Source of the DNA: Candidatus Caldipriscus sp. T1.2
Lineage (GTDB): Bacteria; Hydrothermota; Hydrothermia; LBFQ01
Assembly: GCA_000980735.1 (NCBI GenBank)
Contig: LBFQ01000023.1
Location: 1-8,844 of the forward strand
Reading direction: 5' to 3'
DNA length: 8,844 nucleotides
The notes under the pieces were generated by a model, which saw nothing but the letters and a program-made list of their open reading frames with translations, was not told where the DNA came from and did no database searches. Below are positions 1 to 5,653 of this stretch, one piece after another; position 1 is the stretch's first letter; every line of letters starts with the position of its first letter. Both the position numbers and the translations under genes were made by a program.

Positions 1-209
1 ATATAAATTTGCCGGATGGGAGCGGTTTTGAAATTTTAAGGATTTACCCACCCGAAAGGGTTATAGTATTTTCATCTGATAGATCCGCGGTTTTGAGGGC
101 ACTTGAGATGGGGGTTTTAGATTCTATACCCAAACCCTCTTCTCCCGAAGACCTTAGGAAGGTTGTCGAAATTTTCAGGGGGATATTAAGGGGTAAAGAG
201 AGAGGTTGA
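1..209 (+). CDS. Receiver domain part of a CheB-type response regulator, 5' partial
   Basis: This is the C-terminal half of a phosphoacceptor receiver domain; the gene begins upstream of the window. Reading from base 3 gives INLPDGSGFEIL, the stretch that follows the phosphorylated Asp in receivers. The two bases at 1-2 (AT) would complete a GAT Asp codon if the missing base is G, so the phosphorylation site probably sits exactly at the window edge. Further on are VIVFSSD (the conserved Thr/Ser region), ALEMGVLDSIPKP (conserved Lys-Pro) and a final helix SPEDLRKVVEIFRG. The frame stops at 207-209. The next frame is open from 190 and continues straight into a CheB methylesterase domain, so the two were probably one protein. 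A stand-alone CheY-like receiver is the alternative. Confidence 0.8.
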   Translation, partial: INLPDGSGFEILRIYPPERVIVFSSDRSAVLRALEMGVLDSIPKPSSPEDLRKVVEIFRGILRGKERG

Positions 210-234
210 AGAGCTTTTTCTGCCGGAAATTGTT

Positions 235-750
235 TTGGTTGGGGCTTCAAGTGGTTCTCCAAAGTCAATAATAGAGATCTTTGCGGATAGGAAACCCAAA
301 GTTCCCATAATCATTTGCCTGCACATACACGAGCAATTCGCGGAGTCTTTCGCCCAAAGGATCTTCGCGGAGGTAGTATATCCGGGTGGGAAAGTTATAT
401 CGGTGGGAAAGTATCTACTTTACCCCTCAAAGAATTTTATTTTCGCATCCAAAAACCTTATTAAAGATACCGAAACCGAGAGTACATTCTACCCTTCCGT
501 TGATCTTCTATTTTCTTCCGCCGCAAAGTTTTACGGTAATAGAACCCTTGGGATAATCTTGAGCGGTATGGGTAAGGATGGGATGGAGGGAAGCAAAGAA
601 ATAAAGAGGATGGGGGGAAAGGTTTTGGCGCAGGATAAGAAGGATGCGGTAGTTTGGGGAATGCCAGCGGCCGTGAAGGGGATAGCAGACGCTTATCTAA
701 GTAATGCGGAGATTATATTGAAGTTGAAGGAGTGGGGGGTGTTTGAATGA
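235..750 (+). CDS. cheB: CheB-type protein-glutamate methylesterase domain
   Basis: CheB removes methyl groups from (and deamidates) chemoreceptor glutamates in the cytoplasm. Counting from TTG 235, the catalytic triad is visible: Ser5 in GASSG, His30 in CLHIH and Asp115 in SGMGKDG. Family signatures YPSVDLLFSSAA, GGKVLAQD and VVWGMPAAV follow. The YIAPG region is diverged (YLLYPSKNF) and the usual HMP is HIH. The frame is open back to 190 and reads VEELFLPEIVLVGASSG. The first beta strand therefore lies before the only usual start codon (TTG 235), so a true start at 235 would cut the fold. A +1 frame break against the preceding receiver at about 190-209, near GGGG at 190-193, is the simplest reading. 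The gene overlaps the kinase gene by ATGA. No cheR, cheA or receptor gene is in view, so a chemotaxis role is inferred from the family only. Confidence 0.85.
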   Translation: MVGASSGSPKSIIEIFADRKPKVPIIICLHIHEQFAESFAQRIFAEVVYPGGKVISVGKYLLYPSKNFIFASKNLIKDTETESTFYPSVDLLFSSAAKFYGNRTLGIILSGMGKDGMEGSKEIKRMGGKVLAQDKKDAVVWGMPAAVKGIADAYLSNAEIILKLKEWGVFE

Positions 751-1820
751 ACTTGAGGCTCTTGGGAATTTCCGTTCTCGGAGTATTCTTAATATTAGGC
801 ATGTTCTTGTCCCTGTGGTCTGTATCAAAGCTTGAGAGAAAATCAAAGGAAACCTCAAGATCCTTATCCGCCCTGATCTCCGCCCTGATAGTTTCCTCCC
901 TAACCTACGAGGAAGTTTATTTAAAACTTGGAAAGGTAATCGAGGGTATAGATTTCCCAGTTGCGGTGATTGACAAAACTGGTAAACTCATTGCGTACAA
1001 GAACGTATCACCGGAGGATGTTGGAAATTTAAGATTCTCGGAAGATATAACATATTACAACGAAAGGGTGGGGGTCCTAAAATACGATTATCCGGGTTAC
1101 GTTAAACTGTTAAGGGTAATTACTTTTTTACTTTATGGGGGTATGGTTGTGCTAAGTGCCCTGATATTTTACTCCCTTTACTTTTCCATAAAATACGAGA
1201 GGGCGGAGTTCTGGATGGGGTTCGCTAAGGGTTTGGCGCATCAACTTGCAACACCCGTATCCTCCCTTTACGGCTGGTACGAGGTGGTGAAGGAAAGCTT
1301 ACCTGAGGATGCAAGGGAAGGCATAAATAGGGATTTAGACAGACTATCCTCCGTTTTGAGGAGGTTTTCAAAGTTGGGGGGGAACATATCCCTTGAAAAG
1401 GTGGATCTGTTTGAGGTCGTGGAAAAGGTTCTGAGATATATGTCTGAAAAGTACAAAAGCTCCACAAATATAACGCTTGAGGGGGAAAGATTTTATATAA
1501 TGGGGGATGCGGAACTTCTTGAGTGGGCGATTGAAAATTTAATAAAGAACTCGGTTGAAGCGGGCGCGGACAAGATAAAAGTTAGGCTCCACTCAAAAGG
1601 GAACAGAACCTGTTTATCCATTATAGACAACGGAAAGGGGTTTACTAAAAAAGAAATCGGGATGGCATTTAAAACTTCATTTTCCACCAAGCAGAAAGGG
1701 TGGGGTGTGGGACTCCTTCTCGTAAAGAGGATAGCGGATCTACATAAGGGAAGCGCTTTTATAGAAAAGAGCGACCCCTTCTTTGAAACCATCATAACCT
1801 TATGTTTTCCAACCTTATAA
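747..1820 (+). CDS. Membrane-bound sensor histidine kinase
   Basis: A 357-residue transmembrane sensor kinase that should autophosphorylate on His and pass the phosphate to a receiver. TM1 is at about residues 5-25. An extracytoplasmic domain of about 100 residues contains FPVAVIDKTGKLIAYKNV, PAS/Cache-like in feel. TM2 is at about 124-147. The H-box is GLAHQLATPVSSLYGW with His165, and Gln replaces the more common Glu after it. The N-box is ENLIKNSVEA (263-272), the G1 box DNGKGF (294-299), and the G2 region KGWGVGLLLVKRI (317-329). There is no HAMP domain. The HQLxTPxSSLxxW form and this layout recall kinases common in Bacteroidota; that is family memory, not a search. The ATG overlaps the cheB stop by 4 nt, which suggests coupled translation and that the CheB-type receiver may be its partner. 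The signal sensed is unknown. Confidence 0.92.
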   Translation: MNLRLLGISVLGVFLILGMFLSLWSVSKLERKSKETSRSLSALISALIVSSLTYEEVYLKLGKVIEGIDFPVAVIDKTGKLIAYKNVSPEDVGNLRFSEDITYYNERVGVLKYDYPGYVKLLRVITFLLYGGMVVLSALIFYSLYFSIKYERAEFWMGFAKGLAHQLATPVSSLYGWYEVVKESLPEDAREGINRDLDRLSSVLRRFSKLGGNISLEKVDLFEVVEKVLRYMSEKYKSSTNITLEGERFYIMGDAELLEWAIENLIKNSVEAGADKIKVRLHSKGNRTCLSIIDNGKGFTKKEIGMAFKTSFSTKQKGWGVGLLLVKRIADLHKGSAFIEKSDPFFETIITLCFPTL

Positions 1821-1851
1821 TATTCGGATAATCAAATCTTGTTATAAGGTT
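1811..1851. repeat. 10-bp perfect inverted repeat, 21-nt loop
   Basis: AACCTTATAA at 1811-1820 is exactly complementary to TTATAAGGTT at 1842-1851. The left arm is the last ten bases of the kinase gene, including its TAA stop. A transcript could fold into a 10-bp stem, extendable by one wobble and one A-U pair. No T-run follows, so it is not a standard intrinsic terminator. It could be a 3'-end stabilising hairpin or a dyad binding site for the regulator encoded 60 bp downstream. Both roles are inference. Confidence 0.5.
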
Positions 1852-1896
1852 TAGTGTACGAAGCTTGTAAATTTAATTTATCTTGAGTTTCCCCTT

Positions 1897-1902
1897 TATA
1901 AT
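1897..1902 (+). promoter_or_regulatory. Candidate -10 box for the fur operon
   Basis: A perfect TATAAT ends 8 nt before the fur ATG at 1911. No good -35 is found at 16-18 nt; TTGAGT at 1883-1888 is only 8 nt away, too close. No Shine-Dalgarno sequence precedes the ATG (the bases are TTTTCCCTT). With this -10, transcription would start at or within a few bases of the ATG, giving a leaderless or near-leaderless mRNA. A similar CCCTTATAAT stands before the tRNA gene on the other strand. Confidence 0.45.
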
Positions 1903-1910
1903 TTTCCCTT

Positions 1911-2282
1911 ATGAGGATCACGAAACAGAGGGAAGTAATTTTAAAAATTTTGGCGGAGAGGAGGGATCATCCCACCGCTTTTGAGATTTACGAGCACGCC
2001 AAGAACCTTTTTCCGGAAATAAGTCTATCAACCGTATATCGTACCCTCAAGGAGATGGTAGAAAGGGGCGAGGTAATTGAGATCCGTATGGATGGGGAGA
2101 CAAAGGCGAGGTACGATATAAACACGGGAAACCACGCTCACTTTAGGTGTAGAAATTGCGGAAGGATCTTCGACATAGAGATCCTTTTCCCCCTTAAACT
2201 TATCGGTTTCAAGGTGGAAAAGGTTGAAATTTATATATACGGCTTATGCGATGAATGCGCAAAAAAGGAGGTTATGGCATGA
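1911..2282 (+). CDS. Fur-family metal-responsive transcriptional regulator
   Basis: A 123-residue Fur superfamily repressor (Fur, Zur, PerR and Mur share the fold). The N-terminal winged helix begins MRITKQREVILKIL, and the recognition helix is SLSTVYRTLKEMVERG (about 38-53). The dimerisation/metal domain has HAHFRC (His75, His77) followed by structural zinc ligands Cys80/Cys83 and Cys113/Cys116 (CRNC and CDEC). The C-terminus is short, without the His-rich tail some members carry. The start lacks a Shine-Dalgarno but has TATAAT just upstream. Its stop overlaps the rpmE start as ATGA. The neighbouring L31 is the zinc-binding type, and L31 paralogues are Zur targets in many bacteria, so a Zur-like role is possible. 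The sequence alone does not separate Zur from Fur or PerR. Confidence 0.9.
   Translation: MRITKQREVILKILAERRDHPTAFEIYEHAKNLFPEISLSTVYRTLKEMVERGEVIEIRMDGETKARYDINTGNHAHFRCRNCGRIFDIEILFPLKLIGFKVEKVEIYIYGLCDECAKKEVMA
2265..2271 (+). promoter_or_regulatory. Strong ribosome binding site of rpmE
   Basis: AAGGAGG lies 7 nt before the ATG at 2279 and fixes the start of L31, whose expected N-terminus MKKGIHP begins there. It sits inside the end of the fur reading frame. It contrasts with the fur start, which has no such site. Confidence 0.75.
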
Positions 2283-2485
2283 AGAAGGGGATACATCCTG
2301 CGTATTATACGGATGCGGTTATAAAGTGCGCTTGTGGGAATGTGGTGATTACGGGTTCTACAAAAAAGGAGATTCATGTTGAAATTTGCGGTGCCTGCCA
2401 TCCCTTTTACACCGGGCAGTTGAGGCAGGTTGTGGATACGGGGGGTAGGGTAAGGAGGTTTAAGGAAAGGTATGGTTCTAAGTAG
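2279..2485 (+). CDS. rpmE: Large ribosomal subunit protein bL31, zinc-binding form
   Basis: A 68-residue L31, the usual length. The diagnostic start MKKGIHPAYY, the CACGN and EICGACHPFYTG motifs, and the end TGGRVRRFKERYGSK are all present. Four cysteines (CxC and CxxC) mark the zinc-carrying C+ type; the zinc-free type lacks them. The start at 2279 is set by homology and by the AAGGAGG site. The ATGA overlap with the Fur-family gene and the 14-nt overlap with the following SPOR gene place it inside a tightly packed operon. Co-transcription with a Fur-type regulator fits known links between L31 and zinc control, but no operator was recognised. Confidence 0.96.
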   Translation: MKKGIHPAYYTDAVIKCACGNVVITGSTKKEIHVEICGACHPFYTGQLRQVVDTGGRVRRFKERYGSK

Positions 2486-2819
2486 CATTTTGTTTGCCCA
2501 GATTTCGGGTTGGGTTTTCGTGGATCCCGATAAGCCTTTGGGAAACGCTAAGGGTTGGAGGATACAGGTAGGTGCCTTTATATACAAGCAGAACGCGGAG
2601 AAAACCGCCTCAATCCTCGATAAAAAGATAGACCTACCCGTATATATAGTGGTTGAGAATCCCTGGTATAAGGTTTTGGTTGGGGACTTTAGGACAAAGG
2701 AGGAAGCGGAAAAATATCTGGAAATTATACATAAGATAGGTTTTGAAGATGCTTTTGTCAGGGAAAGCCCTATAAACTTGCAAAATGACGATAGGGTTTA
2801 TCCAAAATCGGGACCATGA
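2472..2819 (+). CDS. Small SPOR-domain protein, probably exported
   Basis: A 115-residue protein whose main part is a SPOR domain at about residues 28-98: WRIQVGAF at the start, then WYKVLVGDFRTKEEAEKYL. SPOR domains bind peptidoglycan with stripped stem peptides, typically at division sites. The N-terminus MVLSSILFAQ is hydrophobic and could be a very short signal sequence cut after Ala9, but it lacks the usual basic residues. The frame is open upstream to 2454 (it would read RGLRKG) yet has no start codon there, so ATG 2472 is kept. GGAAAGG stands just before it and AAGGAGG 13 nt upstream. It overlaps rpmE by 14 nt and the next gene by ATGA. The same operon carries the peptidoglycan enzyme gene mltG. 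The SPOR call is firm; the export route is uncertain. Confidence 0.82.
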   Translation: MVLSSILFAQISGWVFVDPDKPLGNAKGWRIQVGAFIYKQNAEKTASILDKKIDLPVYIVVENPWYKVLVGDFRTKEEAEKYLEIIHKIGFEDAFVRESPINLQNDDRVYPKSGP

Positions 2820-3340
2820 TAAGGGTGGGGGTTTTCTGCGATGTTGAAAATGTCGTATCAACTTTTGCTTTGATAAAACAGAAAGTTAGATTTGAGAGGC
2901 TTTTAAACTTCGTCAAGGAAGAAAGCGAAAGGGAAGGGAAGATCCTTTGGAAGGCGGTGGCATTCGTTCCAAAAAAGGAGAGCCACGAAAACCTAATAAA
3001 CGCCTTATCCTTTCAGGGTTGGAGGGTTATAACAAAACCCGTTAGAACCCTACCCGATGGTTCCATTAAGGCAAATATGGACCTTGATATGGCGATAGAG
3101 ATCTTACAAACATCTCCGTATCTTGAAGAAATTGTCCTTATAACGGGGGATGGAGATTTTGTTCCAATAATAGATCTCTTAAGCAAGATGGGGAAGAGGG
3201 TTTGGGTGATAGGTACGAGGAAGGGATCCGTAGCGATAGACCTCATAAGGGTTTCGGATAAGTACATAAATATAACGGATATACCGGAGGATTATAGGGT
3301 TCTGGAATTTTACGATGAATTTAAACATCAAGGTCCCTGA
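2816..3340 (+). CDS. NYN-domain (PIN-like) putative ribonuclease
   Basis: A 174-residue single-domain NYN/DUF88 (LabA-like) protein of the PIN-like nuclease superfamily. Conserved acidic positions are in place: Asp9-Glu11-Asn12 in FCDVENV, Asp89/Asp91 in MDLDMAIEIL, and Asp112/Asp114 in LITGDGDFVPIIDLLSKMG. These would bind the metal ion for RNA cleavage. No extra domain or membrane segment is seen. The ATG overlaps the SPOR gene stop by 4 nt, and the 3' end overlaps queA by 26 nt. Placement next to a tRNA-modification gene hints at RNA work, but the substrate is unknown. Confidence 0.85.
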   Translation: MIRVGVFCDVENVVSTFALIKQKVRFERLLNFVKEESEREGKILWKAVAFVPKKESHENLINALSFQGWRVITKPVRTLPDGSIKANMDLDMAIEILQTSPYLEEIVLITGDGDFVPIIDLLSKMGKRVWVIGTRKGSVAIDLIRVSDKYINITDIPEDYRVLEFYDEFKHQGP

Positions 3341-4295
3341 AGAAAGGATAGCGAAGTTCCCACGGGAAAAGGGTAAATCCCTCTTGATGGTGGTGAGGAG
3401 GGAACCTTTCAAGATAGAGCACAGGATATTTTACGAAATAGTGGATATTTTAACACCAGATTACCTCTTGGTTTTAAACAACTCAAAGGTCATAAAGGCG
3501 AAAATAAAGCTAAAAAAACCTTCCGGAAAATTGGCGGATTTTTTATTCGTTTCTTTGGATGGAAAACTTGTGAAGGGTTTGATGAAGGGTAGGGTGAGGG
3601 AGGGGTGGATCTTGGAAAGTAAAAAGGGTAGGAAATTTGAGGTTTTGGGTAGGGATGATAAGGGTTATGTAGTTTTGAGAAGTGAAGAAAATATATTTTC
3701 CGTTTTGGAGGATGAGGGGGAGATACCACTTCCACCCTACATAAAAAGGGAAAGCCTTCCCGAAGACGAGAGATATTATCAAACCGTATATGCCCAAAAA
3801 CCCGGATCCATAGCCGCACCTACCGCAGGCTTGCACTTCACGGAAGAGATATTAAAAAACCTAAACGAAAAGGGTATTAAGACTGTCTTTGTTACTCTTC
3901 ACGTCGGACCCGGAACTTTCAAACCTGTAGAGGATCCTGAGAAACATAAAATGGAGGAGGAATATTACGAGATACCAGAGCAAACCCTTGAAGAGATATT
4001 AAAACATAAAGGAAAAGGGGGTAAAATCCTTGCGGTGGGAACCACGAGTGTAAGGACACTTGAAAGTTGGGCGAGGACGGGGAAAAGGGTAGGTTATACC
4101 GACCTTTTCATAAAACCCCCCTTTGAGTTTAAAATGGTTGATGCTCTTTTAACGAACTTCCATCTACCCGATGGAACCCCCATACTCCTCGTAGCAGCAT
4201 TTATGGGTTGGGATAAGGTGAAAATTGCATATGAGGAGGCACTGAAAAGGGATTATATGTTCTTTTCTTATGGGGATGCAATGTTGATATTATGA
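3315..4295 (+). CDS. queA: tRNA preQ1(34) S-adenosylmethionine ribosyltransferase-isomerase QueA
   Basis: QueA transfers and rearranges the ribose of SAM onto preQ1 at position 34 of tRNAs with GUN anticodons, forming epoxyqueuosine. Signatures are VLNNSKVIKAK (53-63), GSIAAPTAGLHFTEEIL (164-180), LHVGPGTFKPV (195-205), TTSVRTLESW (243-252) and LLTNFHLP (278-285). After the last motif DGT stands where KST is common. At 326 residues it is slightly shorter than typical (about 340-355). The N-terminus MNLNIKVPEERIAKFP lacks about eight family residues, and the start lies 26 nt inside the NYN gene with only a weak ribosome site. The stop overlaps the mltG ATG. No other queuosine gene is in view. 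Confidence 0.96.
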   Translation: MNLNIKVPEERIAKFPREKGKSLLMVVRREPFKIEHRIFYEIVDILTPDYLLVLNNSKVIKAKIKLKKPSGKLADFLFVSLDGKLVKGLMKGRVREGWILESKKGRKFEVLGRDDKGYVVLRSEENIFSVLEDEGEIPLPPYIKRESLPEDERYYQTVYAQKPGSIAAPTAGLHFTEEILKNLNEKGIKTVFVTLHVGPGTFKPVEDPEKHKMEEEYYEIPEQTLEEILKHKGKGGKILAVGTTSVRTLESWARTGKRVGYTDLFIKPPFEFKMVDALLTNFHLPDGTPILLVAAFMGWDKVKIAYEEALKRDYMFFSYGDAMLIL

Positions 4296-5257
4296 TAACC
4301 TTCCTTTTGCCCATATTATTCTTCTCATGCTCAAAGGGAAATAAAGAGGAGGTTTTTATTGTGATAAAAAGGGGACAAAGCTTAAGCTCTATTCTTGAGG
4401 AGATGAGAGAAAAAGGGGTTATCAGGTACCCTACTTTGCTCAAAGCCCTTATGAAGATCTCGGGGGTGGAAAGATCCATAAAACCGGGTAAGTACAGGTT
4501 CTTTAAGGGGCAGGGGGAAATAGGGGTATTCTTGAGCTTGAGGGAAGGGCCACAGGTTTCCTACTTTCGCCTAACCATAAAGGAGGGGGAAAACCTGAGG
4601 GATATAGCCAAAAAACTTGAGGATGCAGATTTGGATCCTTCGAGGTTTTTATCCCTTTCCAAGGATAGCACCTTTATATTAAAGTTGGCGGAAATGGGAT
4701 TTGATTTTTTAAGGGGTAAAAGGTCCCTTGAAGGGTTCTTGTATCCTGAGACCTACTTTTTGGACTATGGAATAACGGAAGAGGAAGTATTTATTGAACC
4801 CCTGAAAAAGTTTAAAAAAGTTTGGGATTCTTTGAAAGTTGAGGAAAGCGCAAAAAATGTTGGTTTAAACCCTTACGAGGTTCTGATTTTAGCCTCAATA
4901 GTTGAAAAGGAAGCGGTGGTTGAGGAGGAAAAACCCCTGATATCCTCCGTATTCCTAAACAGGTTGAAAAAGGGTATGAATTTGGCCGCGGATCCCACCG
5001 TAAAGTACATCCTTGAAAATCCCCCAAAGATCCTATCCTACAGTGAAATAAAGGTTGATAACCCATATAACACCTATAGGTATCCTGGGCTTCCACCCAC
5101 CCCCATATGCTCGCCCACCGCATCCTCAATATTCGCGGTTCTAAACCCAGCGAAAACGGATTACCTGTTCTTCTCCTCAAAGGATGGTAGGTATCATTAT
5201 TTTAGTAGGAGCTATTCCGAACACCTTAGAAACGTTAAAAAAATGAAATTAAGGTAA
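4292..5257 (+). CDS. mltG: Endolytic murein transglycosylase MltG (YceG-like)
   Basis: MltG cleaves nascent glycan strands at the membrane and so limits their length. A LysM-like N-terminal part (about 20-150; IKRGQSLSSILEEM, IKEGENLRDIAKKL) precedes the catalytic YceG domain: EGFLYPETYFL (147-157), LILASIVEKEA (198-208, with the catalytic Glu, probably Glu205), VFLNRLKKGMNLAADPTVKYI, and PYNTYRYPGLPPTPICSP. At 321 residues it is close to the family norm. The N-terminus MITFLLPILFFSCSKGN is unusual: it lacks positive charge before the hydrophobic run, and Cys13 follows a lipobox-like LFFS, so this copy may be a lipoprotein or have a shortened anchor. It is the last gene of the operon. Its 3' end overlaps convergent ribH by 9 bp with no terminator in between. 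Confidence 0.95.
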   Translation: MITFLLPILFFSCSKGNKEEVFIVIKRGQSLSSILEEMREKGVIRYPTLLKALMKISGVERSIKPGKYRFFKGQGEIGVFLSLREGPQVSYFRLTIKEGENLRDIAKKLEDADLDPSRFLSLSKDSTFILKLAEMGFDFLRGKRSLEGFLYPETYFLDYGITEEEVFIEPLKKFKKVWDSLKVEESAKNVGLNPYEVLILASIVEKEAVVEEEKPLISSVFLNRLKKGMNLAADPTVKYILENPPKILSYSEIKVDNPYNTYRYPGLPPTPICSPTASSIFAVLNPAKTDYLFFSSKDGRYHYFSRSYSEHLRNVKKMKLR

Positions 5258-5653
5258 TCTCAAAATCTCAATTAGGGCCCTTGCCGCTTCCTTCCCTTTG
5301 TTTCCCAACTTCCCACCAGACCTATGCAATGCCTGCTCAAGGTTTTTCACCGTAAGTATGGCGTGTGTTATTGGTATAACTTTTTCCATAGAGAAAACCG
5401 CGAGGCTGGATATCACGGCGCTTGAGAGAAATTTCCAATGTTCCGTCTCCCCCTTAATTATACAACCTATGGCGACAAAACCCTTAAATGTACCTTGCGA
5501 GTAAAGCTTCGATATAAGGTATGGTATTTCAAATGTGCCAGGTACCCAGAATACCCTATATTCCAACCTCTCCTTTTCCAACTCCTCCACGCATCCCTCT
5601 ACCAGCCTCGCGGTTATAATTTCGTTAAACTTTGATGCTACTACCCCTATCAA
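5249..5653 (-). CDS. ribH: 6,7-dimethyl-8-ribityllumazine synthase (riboflavin synthase beta)
   Basis: RibH condenses 3,4-dihydroxybutanone phosphate with ribitylaminouracil to the lumazine precursor of riboflavin. Motifs: VASKFNE (substrate pocket Phe9-Asn10), WVPGTFEIP, GCIIKGETEHWKF with catalytic His72, and ALHRSGGKLGNKGKEAA near the C-terminus. At 134 residues it lacks about 10-15 N-terminal residues compared with most members. The start is TTG 5653, directly touching the TAG stop of the OmpA-type gene and in the same frame, so no longer start is possible. A purine-rich GGAAAAGAG about 8 nt upstream may serve as ribosome site. No other rib gene is nearby. The 3' end overlaps mltG. Confidence 0.95.
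   Translation of the reverse strand: MIGVVASKFNEIITARLVEGCVEELEKERLEYRVFWVPGTFEIPYLISKLYSQGTFKGFVAIGCIIKGETEHWKFLSSAVISSLAVFSMEKVIPITHAILTVKNLEQALHRSGGKLGNKGKEAARALIEILRLP

Noticed and set aside
195..207. Programmed ribosomal frameshift in cheB
   Set aside because: No slippery heptamer, stimulatory hairpin or upstream Shine-Dalgarno-like spacer was recognised; a homopolymer indel is simpler.
1225..1467. Minus-strand reading frames opposite the kinase H-box region
   Set aside because: Pro/Ser-rich translation typical of antisense frames; the plus strand carries a clear kinase.
1815..1829. Possible Per/Fur 7-1-7 box (TTATAAT followed by ATTC)
   Set aside because: Only the left half matches; the right half (TTCGGAT) does not form the required dyad. 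A single GATAAT at 1827-1832 is also not enough.
4812..5180. 122-residue minus-strand reading frame inside mltG
   Set aside because: Its translation has no recognisable motif, and it mirrors conserved mltG codons, so it is a shadow of the real gene.
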